A DNA stretch of 64,000 bases from Candidatus Manganitrophus sp. (GCA_028865235.1 CP114561.1:3430001-3494000), one strand, 5' to 3'. Numbered from the stretch's first letter, positions 45,341 to 55,214 are shown. Numbers and translations are program-made. The notes: a model not told the origin generated them from the sequence alone.

Positions 45341-47394
45341 ACACTCTTCCCGCCGATGCCGGCTCTCTTCGATGAAATCTCGATCGGAATTTCCTCCTCC
45401 CGCACCGGGATCGTCACTTCGGCGACGGTGCCAATGCCGGGATTGCTTCTGATGCGAAGGCGGCCGGACGCTCCGTAGTGGAGCCGAAGCCGTCCCTCCA
45501 GATTGGCGAGCCCCACCCCCGCCGCCCGGCCGCCGGAGAGCTGCTCGGCCGTGGCGGCCGACACCCGTGTCGGCCACGGTTAAATGAAGCAGAAAGCCCG
45601 AATGCGGTTTCTCATCGATTGTTTCCCCCTGCGCGCAGAGGGTCGCCTGAAGGAGGACCTCCGCCCCCTGCAGGCTCGGCTGAACTCCATGTTTCACCGC
45701 ATTCTCGATGAGAGGCTGAAGCAGCAGCGCCGGAACTCTCAAGTGAAGCAGCGCGCGGGGGACTTGAATACGAACCTGCAGGCGCTCTTCAAACCGCGCT
45801 TTTTCTATTTCGACATACGCTTCCACCAGATCGATCTCTTCACCCAGCGTTGAAAATTCCCGTCCCAACCGGCCCATCGCCGCCCTAAGCAGCTCCGACA
45901 ATCTGAGAAGGGTCTGCGACGCGTGGGGCGACGCCTCAATCAAGTAACCGACGGTGTTGAGCGCGTTGAAGAGAAAATGCGGATTCATCTGAGAGCGAAA
46001 CGCGCGAAGCTCGGCTTCGTTCGCCAGCTTCAATATCTCCTGCTCGCGAAGCGCCTGTCTGCACCGCTCGTGCGTATTCCGAGCGCTTCGATCCGCAGGG
46101 AGACCAATAAGGCGACCGATTCGAGCACGAGGAAATCTTCGGATAAAAGACGGCGCTCTCCGGAAAGCTCTTGAATGAGCAGGAAGTAGCGGGGCGCTTC
46201 CGAAGTCTGAATCTGGACGATGACGGAGGGTCTGGACGAGGGAGCGTTCGGGGGACGAATGATTTCTCAAAACCGGGGAGCATCTCCTGATCCCCTCTGA
46301 AGACGACCGGTTGAGCGGGAAGCACCCTCTTTTCCTCGCTCGACGTCGGGTCGATTGAAATCCAATGAATGTGGGAAACTCCCAACATTTTCTTCAACTC
46401 GACGCAGACTTCGTCGAGAATCTGATCGGGAGCGGTCAGGGTATTCATCCGGGCGGCAAGGGTTTGTTTGGCTTTTTGATAGTCTGGGCGCCGTAGTATC
46501 CACGAATCGACCAGATAGGCAACGGCGCGTTGAAGCGATGGATAGATGAGGGCGGTGGCTCCCCAGAGCGACATCACAAGCAGGGCGGCCCACGGATCGA
46601 TCTTTTCCCCGGGAAAGAGGGGGGCCGCCGCAAAAACCGCCAGCGCCATGATGATGACGACGAGGAAAATCAGCGCCAGCGCCCGCTTGAGAAACAGATC
46701 GGCGAAGGCGAACCGATGGTCTTTGTACAAGATCACCAGGACGAGCGGCAACGCCGCATAATGACTGATCAGCTCGGCTCCCCAGGGGAGCGACCCCGAG
46801 TCGTGAAAACTCATTGGAAACACTCCGACCGAAGCGATCGACAGACCGACCATACAGACATCGATTCTCCCCTTCGGTTGCTTCAGCATCGGAAGGAGGA
46901 GCGAGGCAAGCAGGAGAAGAAACCCGAGGGTCAGCAGATACAATCCGTTTAAATAAGGGGAGGCGCCATGAAGGATCGCTTCTGCGAAATGCATTCCTCC
47001 GCCCGCCGCGCCGAGGAGATAACCGAGGGCGATCCATATCCCTGCCCTCCGACGGCGCATCGACCCGGCCTCGGGAGTCAAGACCGAGTGAATGACGACC
47101 GCGGGGAGTAGCCCGAGGGCGGCGAAGGCGGCCGACGCGACATATGAGGTGAATGCGCCGAACCCCAGTTGAGTCAAGGCGAGAATGGCGAACGACCCGA
47201 TATTCCAGAGGAGCCCCAATACGGCCGTCCAAAATGAGAACCGCAGCGTGGTCGGACGTTTGTGCGCTGTATCCGCGGCGCGACCATCCCATCGGGGCGC
47301 GCGGAAAGAGATCACCAACAAAAACGCCATACAGAGCCGCGCCCGAGACGACCGCGATGAGGTGAGCGACGATTGAAGCAGATTCGTGTGTCAT
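45337..47394 (-). CDS. LytS/YehU-type membrane sensor histidine kinase, several frameshifts
   Basis: About 685 aa. From ATG 47394 MTHESASIVAHLIAVVSGAAL begins a membrane domain of seven or eight helices (FWTAVLGLLWNIGSFAILAL, LYLLTLGFLLLLASLLLPML, LIFLVVIIMALAVFAAAPLF). A linker/GAF-like region follows, then His_kinase with FRSQMNPHFLFNALNTVGYL and HATPase LLLQPLIENAVKHGV, GVGLANLEGRLRLHYG. Frames change near 47320, 46255, 46110 and 45555. Stop overlaps the LytTR regulator start. Signal unknown. Confidence 0.82.
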
Positions 47395-47566
47395 TATTCC
47401 CTCTTCCAGCAAAGTGATAGGAGCGCCTATCTTACCAGTGAAGGATGGGGAATGCCAATTTTTTTACGATGAATGGTTTATATAATAGGTTGAATGCGGT
47501 GAAATTGCCAATGAGTGGCGATCTGATAAAATGGTTTAAGACTTAATCAGGTTCCGAGAGGCAGCG

Positions 47567-47746
47567 ATGATCCCCCTTTTGGTTTTTGCAAAGATGAAGC
47601 TGATCGTGCTTATATTTGCGTCTGTTTTTCATCCATCCCTCTTTCTTGCGTTGATGGGTCTCTTTTTGATCGATGCGGGGTTACAGCAACAACGGATCAG
47701 GGTAGTCTTTCATGGTGACAGGCCCAAAATAGCAGGAAAGTCATAG
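47567..47746 (+). CDS. Possible 59-aa membrane peptide
   Basis: ATG 47567 with GAGAGG four nt upstream reads MIPLLVFAKMKLIVLIFASV, then FHPSLFLALMGLFLIDAGLQ, to TAG at 47744. One or two hydrophobic helices and a basic tail. No family recognised. Weak support; the surrounding 47395-47816 has no other candidate. Confidence 0.3.
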   Translation: MIPLLVFAKMKLIVLIFASVFHPSLFLALMGLFLIDAGLQQQRIRVVFHGDRPKIAGKS

Positions 47747-47816
47747 ACGCTGTCGGCCCACTTATTCGCTTGTTTATTCTGATGCGGAGTGAAGAGAGAC
47801 TCACCGATGGATTCAC

Positions 47817-48327
47817 TCATCCATGCTGCGGGCGATCTTTACCGAAGCGGTCCCGGAACCAGTCGTCGAGCATCGCCTTCTCGTGCCGCAAGGAGTCGTT
47901 TGAAAAGTTCGGGTTGGGTCTCCTTAGATAATCCATGTCGGCGAATTGACTCCTCTTTTTCGAGTGTGACCTCGCCGTTTTCCTCCAGAATATAACGGAC
48001 TTTGATCTGGGGCCATGTTACCTCGTTCAAAATCCTCACATCCGAAACCCCGCCTCGGTGAAACGGCTCATAGCGGCCGGCGAGGTCGATATCTAGGATT
48101 TCAATTTTTAGGCTCTGGTTCGGTTTGAGATAACGTTCCCCCAGCGATTCCAGATATTCTTTAAGCTCTTGAATGACCTGTTCGGAGACCCGATCGCCCA
48201 GGTAGCGTCCTGCATCGGTGTAGCGTTCCGGATGGCTGAAAGAAATGTCGATGGCCGATTCAGCGTTTGAAGCCCAGAACGCCGTAATCAAGGAGAACAA
48301 CAAAAATCGTCCGATCGTCTTTCGCAT
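47817..48327 (-). CDS. DUF3016 family exported protein, frameshift near C-terminus
   Basis: About 169 aa. Signal peptide MRKTIGRFLLFSLITAFWASNAESA, then the DUF3016 pattern: ISFSHPERYTDAGRYLGDRV, ELKEYLESLGERYLKPNQSL, EILDIDLAGRYEPFHRGGVS, DVRILNEVTWPQIKVRYILE. A shift near 47890 leads to the family's ending DSLRHEKAMLDDWFRDRFGK with TGA at 47817. Function of the family unknown; periplasmic by signal peptide. ATG 48327 follows GGAGGGA. Confidence 0.8.
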
Positions 48328-48457
48328 GGTTCCCTCCTTCTTTCTTTATTGGAATCGATATTGATTGAGTTCTATTCCTGATTATACGCCAAGAGGCGGA
48401 GGAAATCTCGGTTTCCAGCGTGAAGAAGATCCGCGAGACCCGAAACCGATCGGTAGG

Positions 48458-48494
48458 GTCGTGTCAAAAGGGGGTCGAGGATTAGAACTCGCAG
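48458..48494 (+). repeat. 37-bp motif paired with repeat copy C
   Basis: GTCGTGTCAAAA...TCGAGGATTAGAACTCGCA here and a close match at 53255-53291, in both cases 135-165 nt left of the 34-bp repeat. Together with the 34-mer it may mark the two ends of one small repeated element of about 230-260 bp. Confidence 0.6.
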
Positions 48495-48655
48495 TTAGAA
48501 ATGTGTGTAGCCAACTGGTCCGTCTCTCTCTGATGAGGCCGGAAGATGCGGCCGGCTTTTGATTGTTCGTCGACGAGAACCCTGGAAAGGAGTTTTTATG
48601 ATTGAACTTTTGTCTTTTATAGAAAATTCGTTTGTTTCGGATAGGCGGAAAAGAA

Positions 48656-48689
48656 GTGGCTGGCCTTCGTGGACTATCTTAGAACTTTT
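48656..48689 (+). repeat. 34-bp dispersed repeat, copy C
   Basis: As copies A and D except ACT in place of ACA; TTTCAGTGACATA follows, as in copy B. On the plus strand a 36-codon frame with a good AAAGGAG site (ATG 48598) also spans it (SGWPSWTILELF). On the minus strand ATG TCA CTG AAA begins a frame that reaches SSKIVHEGQP after adding one A to a five-A run. 48328-48457 holds nothing else. Confidence 0.85.
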
Positions 48690-48830
48690 TGTTTGGAGGT
48701 TTCAGTGACATAGGGTTATTTAGAAGTTCCCTCCACTGATTAAATCGGGTGTCCGATTTGGTGATGTTAAACCCGTATCAGGTTATTCAGCGATCGGTGT
48801 AAGCTTTTGTTACCGGTTCGCAATATCAAT

Positions 48831-49764
48831 TCAGCCTTCAGTCTTTTTTCCGTTTGTCGGTGAATCGGTGAGTTGCCCCGCGCAAGCGTCTCGAACACAT
48901 CCGCGCAGCCAGCGGTGCGCGGGATCAGCATCCTGCCGCGGGTGCCAGAGCAAGGAAACCGTGATTTCCGGTGTGGAGACCGGCAGCGGAAAGCTATGCA
49001 TTCCGGCGCGCAGGTTTCCGGTGTGCCGTTCGGGAACGCTGGCGATCAAATCGGAGGCGCGAGCCAGCGCCAGCGCTGTCGCAAAGCCGCCGACGATCGT
49101 GACGATCTCCCGTTCCAGTCCAAATGACTTCAAGGCCTCATCAATCGGCCCTCTGTCGAGTCCCTCGACGCGAGACGTAAATATGCCTGCCAGTCGCGTA
49201 ACGGGAGGGAGTGATCTCGCCCCGGGCCAGCGGATGCCCCTTTCGCACGACACCAATGTAACGATCCCGGAATAAGGCCTGCACACGCAGTTCCGGAGCG
49301 GTCGTCTTCTCGACAACACCCGTTTCCAGATCAACGGTCCCTTCGCGCAGCGGCGCACTGTCTTTGTCCGGCTTCTGGATAAAGCGCAGCCGCACGCCGG
49401 GAGCCTCCTCGGCGACGCGGGCAATGAGGCACGGTCCGAAGTTCTCCACAAAGCCCTCGCTGGTTCGCAGTGTGAAGGTTCGGACGAGTTGTTTGAGATT
49501 GAGCTTTTCGGCGGGGCGTAAAATCGTTTCTCCGTCCTGCACGAGATGACTGACCCGTTCGCGGATTTCCATCGCCCGGGGAGTGGGAACCAGCCCACGG
49601 CCAGCCCTGACCAGCAGCGGATCGCCCGTCGTCTCACGCAATCGCGCCAGCGCCCGGCTCATCGCCGACGGGCTCAGCCGCAACCGCCGGGCCGCGCGCG
49701 CAACGCTGCCTTCCGCGAGCAGCACATCCAGGGTGACAAGCAGGTTGAAATCGGGTCTCGACAT
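48831..49764 (-). CDS. LysR-family transcriptional regulator, one frameshift
   Basis: About 311 aa. N-terminal winged HTH (NLLVTLDVLLAEGSVARAAR, RLRLSPSAMSRALARLRETT), then the substrate-binding domain (TFTLRTSEGFVENFGPCLIA). The frame shifts near 49190 (after RYATGRHI) to EGLDRGPIDEALKSFGLERE and LPVSTPEITVSLLWHPRQDA, ending at 48831. It is divergent from an MFS exporter across about 145 bp, the usual arrangement where the regulator controls the transporter. GC-rich, proteobacterial-style sequence suggests transfer as a unit. Confidence 0.87.
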
Positions 49765-49907
49765 GGATCGAACCTAGCACGGTTCGATTGTGATGTGGCG
49801 TCAAACGCACGAATACAGTGCAAATCGCGCGTCTTCCGCCGTGTCAAGCAAATGACTATACTCTGTCTATGACAGCTCCGCTTCGGGAGCCGCCAAAAAA
49901 GGAGTTC

Positions 49908-51371
49908 ATGATGAAGCCGATGATTGCAGAACGAGATGAGGCCGTAGCCGGAAGTGCGGAACGGGCCCCTTCGGTTCGGTGGGCGCTCGCCAGCCTTTCG
50001 CTCTCCATGTTGCTGTCCTCGCTCGGCACCAGCATCGCCAATGTCGGCTTGCCGACGTTGGCACAGGCGTTCAACGCCTCCTTCCAGGAAGTCCAGTGGG
50101 TCGTCCTCGCGTATCTTCTCGCCATCACCACCCTGATCGTCAGCGTCGGACGGCTCGGCGACCTCACCGGCCGCCGACGGTTGCTACTGGCCGGAATCTT
50201 CCTGTTCACGGTGGCCTCGGTCCTGTGCGGCGTCGCGCCCACGCTCTGGCTGCTGATTGCCGCCCGGGCGGTGCAGGGCCTTGGAGCGGCCATCATGATG
50301 GCCCTCGCCATGGCCTTTGTCGGCGAGACGGTTCCGAAGGCAAAGACCGGCAGCGCCATGGGGCTGCTCGGAACGATGTCCGCGATCGGCACCGCGCTCG
50401 GTCCATCGCTCGGCGGCGTTCTGATCGCCGGACTCAGTTGGCGGGCCATCTTCCTCGTCAACGTGCCGCTGGGTCTCCTGACTTTCTTTCTCGCTCTTCG
50501 CACCCTGCCCGTTGATCGCCGGGAGCCGAAGACGGAACGGGCCGGATTCGACACTGTGGGCACGCTGGTGCTTGCGCTGACGCTCGCGGCGTATGCGCTC
50601 GCCATGACCCGATGGGGCGCGGCCGTTTCGGTTCGCTCAATATCGCCCTGCTGTTGGTTGCGCTCTTCGGAGCCGGCCTCTTCGTGCTCGTCGAGGCGAG
50701 AGCCGCATCGCCTTTGATCCGACTGGACGATGTTCCGCGATCCGGTGCTGAGCGCCAGCCTTGCCATGAGCGCGCTCGTCTCGACGGTGATGATGGCGAC
50801 GTTGGTGGTCGGGCCGTTCTATCTCTCTCGTGCGCTCGGGCTCGATGCGGCGATGGTTGGAATCGTCTTGTCGATCGGTCCGCTGGTCGTCGCGCTGACG
50901 GGTGTGCCGGCCGGTCGCATTGCGGACCGTTTTGGCGCGCAACGCATGACCCTCGTTGGGCTCATCGGAATCGCGGCCGGCTCCTTCATTCTTTCGATGC
51001 TGCCGGCGACGCTCGGCATCGCCGGCTACCTCGCGCCTATCGTCGTCATCACTGTCGGCTATGCGCTGTTCCAGACCGCCAACAACACCGCCGTCATGGC
51101 AGAGATCCCCGCGGACCAGCGGGGCGTCATCTCCGGCATGCTCAACCTGTCGCGCAATCTCGGGCTCATCACCGGTGCCTCCGTGATGGGCGCCGTGTTC
51201 GCGCTGGCATCGGCAACGATCGACATCACCACGGCGCGTCCCGAGGCCGTTGCCACCGGCATGCGGATCACGTTCGCCGTCGCGGCGATTCTGATCGTCG
51301 TCGCGCTTGCCATTGCGGTTGGAAGCCGTGCGCTCGCAAAACGCCCTTCGCACTCTGGATACATGCCATAA
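49908..51371 (+). CDS. MFS drug exporter (DHA2/EmrB-QacA type), two frameshifts
   Basis: About 487 aa, likely 14 helices. LSMLLSSLGTSIANVGLPTL, motif A-like GRLGDLTGRRRLLLAGIFLF, LLIAARAVQGLGAAIMMALA, the antiporter motif C GLLGTMSAIGTALGPSLGGV and VNVPLGLLTFFLALRTLP. Then a shift near 50625 (NIALLLVALFGAGLFVLVEA) and one near 50735 (SASLAMSALVSTVMMATLVV), GRIADRFGAQRMTLVGLIGI and QRGVISGMLNLSRNLGLITG. ATG 49908 (or 49911) follows AAAAAAGGAG. Probably proton-coupled export of drugs or toxic organics, controlled by the divergent LysR. Confidence 0.87.
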
Positions 51372-51541
51372 TCCTACTCGACGCGACGCGCCAGCATTGG
51401 GACCGCCAGCCTGTCGGGAACGGACAATGCAGTTTAACGGTGCCCTCGCATCAATCACACGATGCATTTTGACCATATCACGCACTTTTTTATCAATCAT
51501 GTATTGCCTTTTTGTATCTAACAAACAATGAGCAATGAAAC

Positions 51542-51685
51542 TCACAAATCATGAATGAGAAATGATCCGATGAAATAGCCGGTGACGAGAATCAGCAGAA
51601 ACGCCCCAAGGGGACGCGCCGTGTTGAAAGGAAGATGAAGCCGAAGACCGGAAGTTGATCGCTCTTTCGGTTTCTCAAACAGGTA
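51542..51685 (-). pseudogene. Fragment of a small membrane protein
   Basis: The minus strand is open for 47 codons, YLFEKPKERSTSGLRLHLPF and NTARPLGAFLLILVTGYFIG, ending IHDL at TGA 51542. A hydrophobic helix and good codon use suggest a coding remnant, but an in-frame TAA lies just upstream and no ATG, GTG or TTG precedes it. 51372-51541 holds nothing I can support. Confidence 0.35.
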
Positions 51686-51720
51686 TATATTCGTTTATTC
51701 CATCTCTACATCAGAAGAAA

Positions 51721-52377
51721 CTAGCCTACCTTCTGACCCAATTTGTCGATTTCGTTTCCGACCGATTGAATACCTTTTCCAACCTCTTCAGGAACCCAAC
51801 CGGTCCCTTCGATCAGTTTTCCTGCGAGGACGCGGCTGTGATGAATCACATCTTCTGTTCCTGTTTCGGCTTTCCGCCCGGTCCAGGCCAGACCGTGCTC
51901 CAGGTATGTACTGGCCGACCTGAGTGCTTCTCCCGTCTTTGCATTCTCTCTCTTGGCCCAGGCATTCGTTGCTTGGGCCAAATGATACCGAGCTAAAGCA
52001 TGGTCTGCTCGGGCAAAGGTCTCATCGAGCTTCTTGACAGAGGAAACGGTTCCCTTCTCTACATCATTCGCCAGCCTTTCTAACTCCCTTGCAGAGGCTT
52101 CTAACCCTTTCTTCGTCTCGCCGGTGGCGTGCTGGGCTTCGGTTGCCAAAAAACCCGCTCCTTTTCGGATTTCAGATGCGGTGGCCTTTGTATCTCTCTT
52201 TATAAAATTTTCATGCGCTTTCTGAAAGTGCTGACCCGGAACATCTGTGACGGCCGTCGAGCTTTCCGTCTCAAACGCTTTCGACTCTGGACGAGTCTCT
52301 GATGGATTGGTCTGTGCAAAAGCACCGGTGGTGATGAAAATCAGGATCACCAATAAAAACCATGTTCTCCTTTTCAT
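51721..52377 (-). CDS. Exported helical protein, YfdX-like
   Basis: 218 aa from ATG 52377, which has a strong AAAGGAGGGG site. Signal peptide MKRRTWFLLVILIFITTGAFA, then an almost wholly helical body: AHENFIKRDTKATASEIRKG, LEASARELERLANDVEKGTV, FARADHALARYHLAQATNAW and GEALRSASTYLEHGLAWTGR. This is the pattern of YfdX-type periplasmic stress proteins. The end GWVPEEVGKGIQSVGNEIDK is apolipophorin-like amphipathic helix. Base composition nearer 48% GC than the neighbouring LysR/MFS pair. Role unknown; acid or envelope stress by family. Confidence 0.6.
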   Translation of the reverse strand: MKRRTWFLLVILIFITTGAFAQTNPSETRPESKAFETESSTAVTDVPGQHFQKAHENFIKRDTKATASEIRKGAGFLATEAQHATGETKKGLEASARELERLANDVEKGTVSSVKKLDETFARADHALARYHLAQATNAWAKRENAKTGEALRSASTYLEHGLAWTGRKAETGTEDVIHHSRVLAGKLIEGTGWVPEEVGKGIQSVGNEIDKLGQKVG

Positions 52378-52726
52378 AATTTCCCCTCCTTTATGATACG
52401 CAAGCTCGGCATAGGAGATGCCAACACCAAGCCACACGTTTTTGTGGTTAGGTTTGGGTCGATATGCTAAGTCTTTACTCACCCATCACACGCTATCAAA
52501 GTAAGAAAATCACAGTTTCTGACGGAGGGTCAATTCAACGTAAAGTACTAAGCGAATCTGATCCCAATGAACTAACATTGTTAATTCACTTATACGAAAT
52601 CAATACCGTTGAAGCCCATCCATACAGCCAAGCGGACAGAATTGAGCCTGAATTTCACTTTAACTTGGTGTTCATTTTGAGCGAGAATTGTTTAGCTAGG
52701 TAAGGTCCTGTTTTTGAGGTAATTCA

Positions 52727-53080
52727 ATGCTTGAGCGGAAGAATCAAACATTGGCACCCGTTTCGCTTTTTGTAAAACGCCTCGCGATATATATTTCCAT
52801 TGCTGGGGCTTTGGTTTTTATTGCTTTGTTCATCGGTATGGCTGGTTATCACTGGGTGGCCGAACTTGCTTGGATTGATGCTCTGTTAAATGCATCGATG
52901 ATTCTTGGAGGAATGGGACAGGTGAACACGCTTACTTCTGATGGCGCCAAATTGTTTGCTTCGGCATACGCACTATTCAGCGGATTGGTGTTTATTGCAG
53001 TCATGGGAATCGTCTTCTCACCCATTATTCATCGGATACTCCACAAGTTTCATGTTGATGAAACTGATTTGAAGAAGTGA
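52727..53080 (+). CDS. Conserved small membrane protein
   Basis: 117 aa, AT-rich. Three hydrophobic segments: RLAIYISIAGALVFIALFIG, LAWIDALLNASMILGGMGQV and ALFSGLVFIAVMGIVFSPII, then a His-rich basic tail HRILHKFHVDETDLKK. The stretch SMILGGMGQVNTLTSDGAKL followed by FASAYALFSG is conserved in a widespread unnamed family. No channel or transporter motif. Low GC marks it as recently acquired. Intergenic 52378-52726 holds a weak hairpin (CCACA 52432 / TGTGG 52443) and nothing else. Confidence 0.7.
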   Translation: MLERKNQTLAPVSLFVKRLAIYISIAGALVFIALFIGMAGYHWVAELAWIDALLNASMILGGMGQVNTLTSDGAKLFASAYALFSGLVFIAVMGIVFSPIIHRILHKFHVDETDLKK

Positions 53081-53097
53081 TGGCAGTATCCTATTTT

Positions 53098-53247
53098 TAG
53101 GTGGTGGGTCATTTTCAAGTTTAAGATATCGCTCGACCTAAAAATACGTCATCCCCCGCGGAAGCGGGCATCCAGAGGTTTTAAATCCCTGGATTCCCGT
53201 CTGCGCGGAAATGACAGCCAAAAGTTCCCAACTGACCCACCACCTAT
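53098..53247. mobile_element. 150-bp MITE with 14-bp terminal inverted repeats
   Basis: TAGGTGGTGGGTCA (53098-53111) and TGACCCACCACCTA (53234-53247) are perfect inverted ends. Inside is the common palindrome CGTCATCCCCCGCGGAAGCG...GCGGAAATGAC (53148-53212), found in many bacterial intergenic repeats. Flanks CTATTTTTA and CTATTTTA could be a target duplication (TATTTT). No coding capacity, so moved by a transposase in trans. Confidence 0.75.
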
Positions 53248-53254
53248 TTTACTG

Positions 53255-53291
53255 TCGTATCAAAAAGCGGCTCGAGGATTAGAAATCGCAA
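53255..53291 (+). repeat. 37-bp motif paired with repeat copy D
   Basis: GTCGTATCAAAA...TCGAGGATTAGAAATCGCA, about 85% identical to 48458-48494. Starts 8 bp after the MITE and lies 135 nt left of the 34-bp repeat copy D. Confidence 0.6.
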
Positions 53292-53425
53292 TGGGCTATT
53301 CTCAAGGGCTTATAGTTCATAGAAGGAAAAAGATTCGTCGCCAAACCTCACCCCTAAACTTTTAGAATGTATGAAATTATTATTTTTATTGAGGAATTTA
53401 TCTGTTCAGAAGTGAAGAAAAAGTG

Positions 53426-53459
53426 GTGGCTGGCCTTCGTGGACAATCTTAGAACTTTT
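53426..53459 (+). repeat. 34-bp dispersed repeat, copy D
   Basis: Identical to copy A. On the minus strand ATG at about 53486, just after the vapC stop, begins MAIKSLKPQHKK and reaches SSKIVHEGQPP after adding one A to a five-A run, ending LFLHF. Right flank TGTGTTGAGG resembles copy C. Confidence 0.85.
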
Positions 53460-53500
53460 TGTGTTGAGGTTTTAAAGACTTGATAGCCATTGGTTTACAT

Positions 53501-53878
53501 TTAAAACATTTTTAATCCAGCAACTTGTTTGAAAATTTTAAAATCGTCATCACGGGTCACCAGGGTTGCGCCATGATCGAGGCAGCTTTGTGCAATCAGC
53601 GTATCGGCCAGTTTCGCCCGACGGCCTTTACTGAGAACTCTTGCCCGCAGCAATCCGGCTCTCTCCCAGTACCCATCTAAAACCAGAAGGATAGGAAGCT
53701 GTAGAATCGTGTCCCGAACATTACGCGGAAGCTCCGGGTCACTGAGTATTTCACTGAGGGAAACCGGAGCGATGACGCCGATTTCATCCGAGAAGGCCTG
53801 ATCCACCAGATCGATATCGGCGCCAGTTTCTCCCTCCAGAAATGCGATCAAAGAGCTGGTATCGATACAAAGCATCAA
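53501..53878 (-). CDS. PIN-domain toxin (VapC-like)
   Basis: 125-aa PIN ribonuclease. The acidic active site is visible: D in MLCIDTSSLIAFLEGE (residue 6), E in SLSEILSD, D in RAKLADTLIAQSCLDHGATL, and D in VTRDDDFKIF. The family cleaves tRNA or rRNA in the initiator region. The start overlaps the antitoxin stop by four bases (53875-53878), standard for vapBC. Frame intact and all four acidic residues kept, so likely active. Confidence 0.85.
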   Translation of the reverse strand: MMLCIDTSSLIAFLEGETGADIDLVDQAFSDEIGVIAPVSLSEILSDPELPRNVRDTILQLPILLVLDGYWERAGLLRARVLSKGRRAKLADTLIAQSCLDHGATLVTRDDDFKIFKQVAGLKMF

Positions 53879-54072
53879 TCTTCTCGAAGTTCGGAGAGTT
53901 TAATGGTGAATTTCACCTTTCCTTTCATCCGGCGCAGTCTGGCATAGGCGGCGCTGGAAGCAACCAGTTCCAGTCCGCGACGGATGGTCGGCGTAATTCC
54001 CTGGCCGGAGGCCGCGGTCGCCCGTTCCAATAGATCTGCAGGCACTTCAATTGTGATTTTTTTTAATTCCAT
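53875..54072 (-). CDS. VapB-like antitoxin
   Basis: 65 aa from ATG 54072 (GGAG about 10 nt upstream). N-terminal MELKKITIEVPADLLERATA is a ribbon-helix-helix DNA-binding arm; the C-terminal helix YARLRRMKGKVKFTIKLSEL would neutralise the PIN toxin. It likely autoregulates the pair. The AT-rich upstream region has ACCATATTATTTACCATAT around 54110-54130, a direct repeat that could be the operator. Confidence 0.78.
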   Translation of the reverse strand: MELKKITIEVPADLLERATAASGQGITPTIRRGLELVASSAAYARLRRMKGKVKFTIKLSELRED

Positions 54073-54206
54073 AAAGTTCAATCTCCGCTATTTAAACCAT
54101 GTTCAAACGATACCATATTATTTACCATATATCAATATGGTGATCGTTTTTTTAGAACCTCTTTATTGCCGGTAAGAAGACTTCCTTGCCATCCCTCTCT
54201 TTGCCT

Positions 54207-54335
54207 TCATGCCGCTAGATCCCGCTTTCTCTCCTCGAATTCCTCCTTGTTAATCTCGCCCCGAGCATAGCGTTCTCTTAGAATTTCCATGTCCCGGTCG
54301 GACGATCCTCCCCGTATGGAGAAAATATTCAGATG
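54207..54335 (-). pseudogene. SHOCT-domain fragment
   Basis: The minus strand reads GGSSDRDMEILRERYARGEI then NKEEFEERKRDLAA and TGA at 54207. ILRERYARGEINKEEFEERK is the SHOCT short C-terminal domain, normally at the end of a small membrane or lipoprotein. Upstream the frame closes at a TAA with no start, so only the tail of the gene is left, cut at the transposase side. Confidence 0.6.
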
Positions 54336-54378
54336 TCTGACCTCTTATGGTGAAAAAAATCGTGCGGCCTATTATGGA

Positions 54379-55115
54379 GCGCACTCACCTTTCAGCAAAT
54401 GCGTTTAGATTCGGACTCTGAGCAGGCAGAGCGATTCTTCGGATCCCAGCCGATTCGATGATCCGCTGAAAGGAGAAGCAGAATTTGCGATCCGATCATC
54501 AGGAAACCCCCCGATTTCAGAAAGCCAAATTCTTCCACGGTCACGTTGCGTGCGACCTGAGAAATCCAGCTCTTGTTCGGATGCGGCGTGATTCCTGCGA
54601 TATGAATCTGCCGACTGCTGACCCGAATCAAAAAAAGGAATAAAAAGTGACCAATCCGTGCAGGATCTATGCTTCCGCGGTGAAGAAAAATTGCCATTCC
54701 AAACAGAAGATCTTGGTGGGTTGGAATGAACTCCCTCCAGGTCGTTGTCTTCTTCCTCTCAGGTGCCGGGGCCAGGCCATTTCGCTTCAAAATATTTCCC
54801 ACCGTGTTGTCGCTCACCTTATCGAGTTGGCCAAGATTCGGTCATATCCCCAACTGTGATTCTCTTGCGCCATGCGAACAATCAGGCGCTCCAGTTCTGC
54901 AGCGGTCCGGGGTCTGCCAGGGTCGGTCCGATTTTTAGAACCGTCAAACTTTTTGGCAATCAATCGACGGTGCCAGGCCAGAATCGTCTCCGGTTTTTCA
55001 ATAGTAGCGACTTCTTCCAATCTCCGCCAGGGTTGCTCGCTCTGCCTCTGAGAGCAAGATGCGTCCTCGAATTTGTCCTTTGAGGATCTTATTTTCGGCC
55101 ACCAGAAATCAAAAA
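54379..55115 (-). pseudogene. Dead integrase-type (rve/DDE) transposase
   Basis: Pieces of one IS transposase in several frames: [27 protein letters not shown]-type [60 protein letters not shown], then the catalytic core HIAGITPHPNKSWISQVARN and, near the left edge, IIESAGIRRIALPAQSPNLN. Multiple frameshifts and an in-frame stop before the last core block. A second relic of the same family is at 59457-59770. No terminal repeats identified. Confidence 0.75.
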
Positions 55116-55214
55116 GAAATGTGACACCATGAACAAATCAGACGTTTGTATTTTTGACCTAAACGAGGAGACCTCGCCGGGGACGCGGATAAGTAAGCTG
55201 CAAGAAACTTAGTA

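Noticed and set aside
52464..52703. 79-codon plus-strand frame upstream of the membrane protein
   Set aside because: No ribosome site and no recognisable pattern; cannot be separated from chance in AT-rich DNA.
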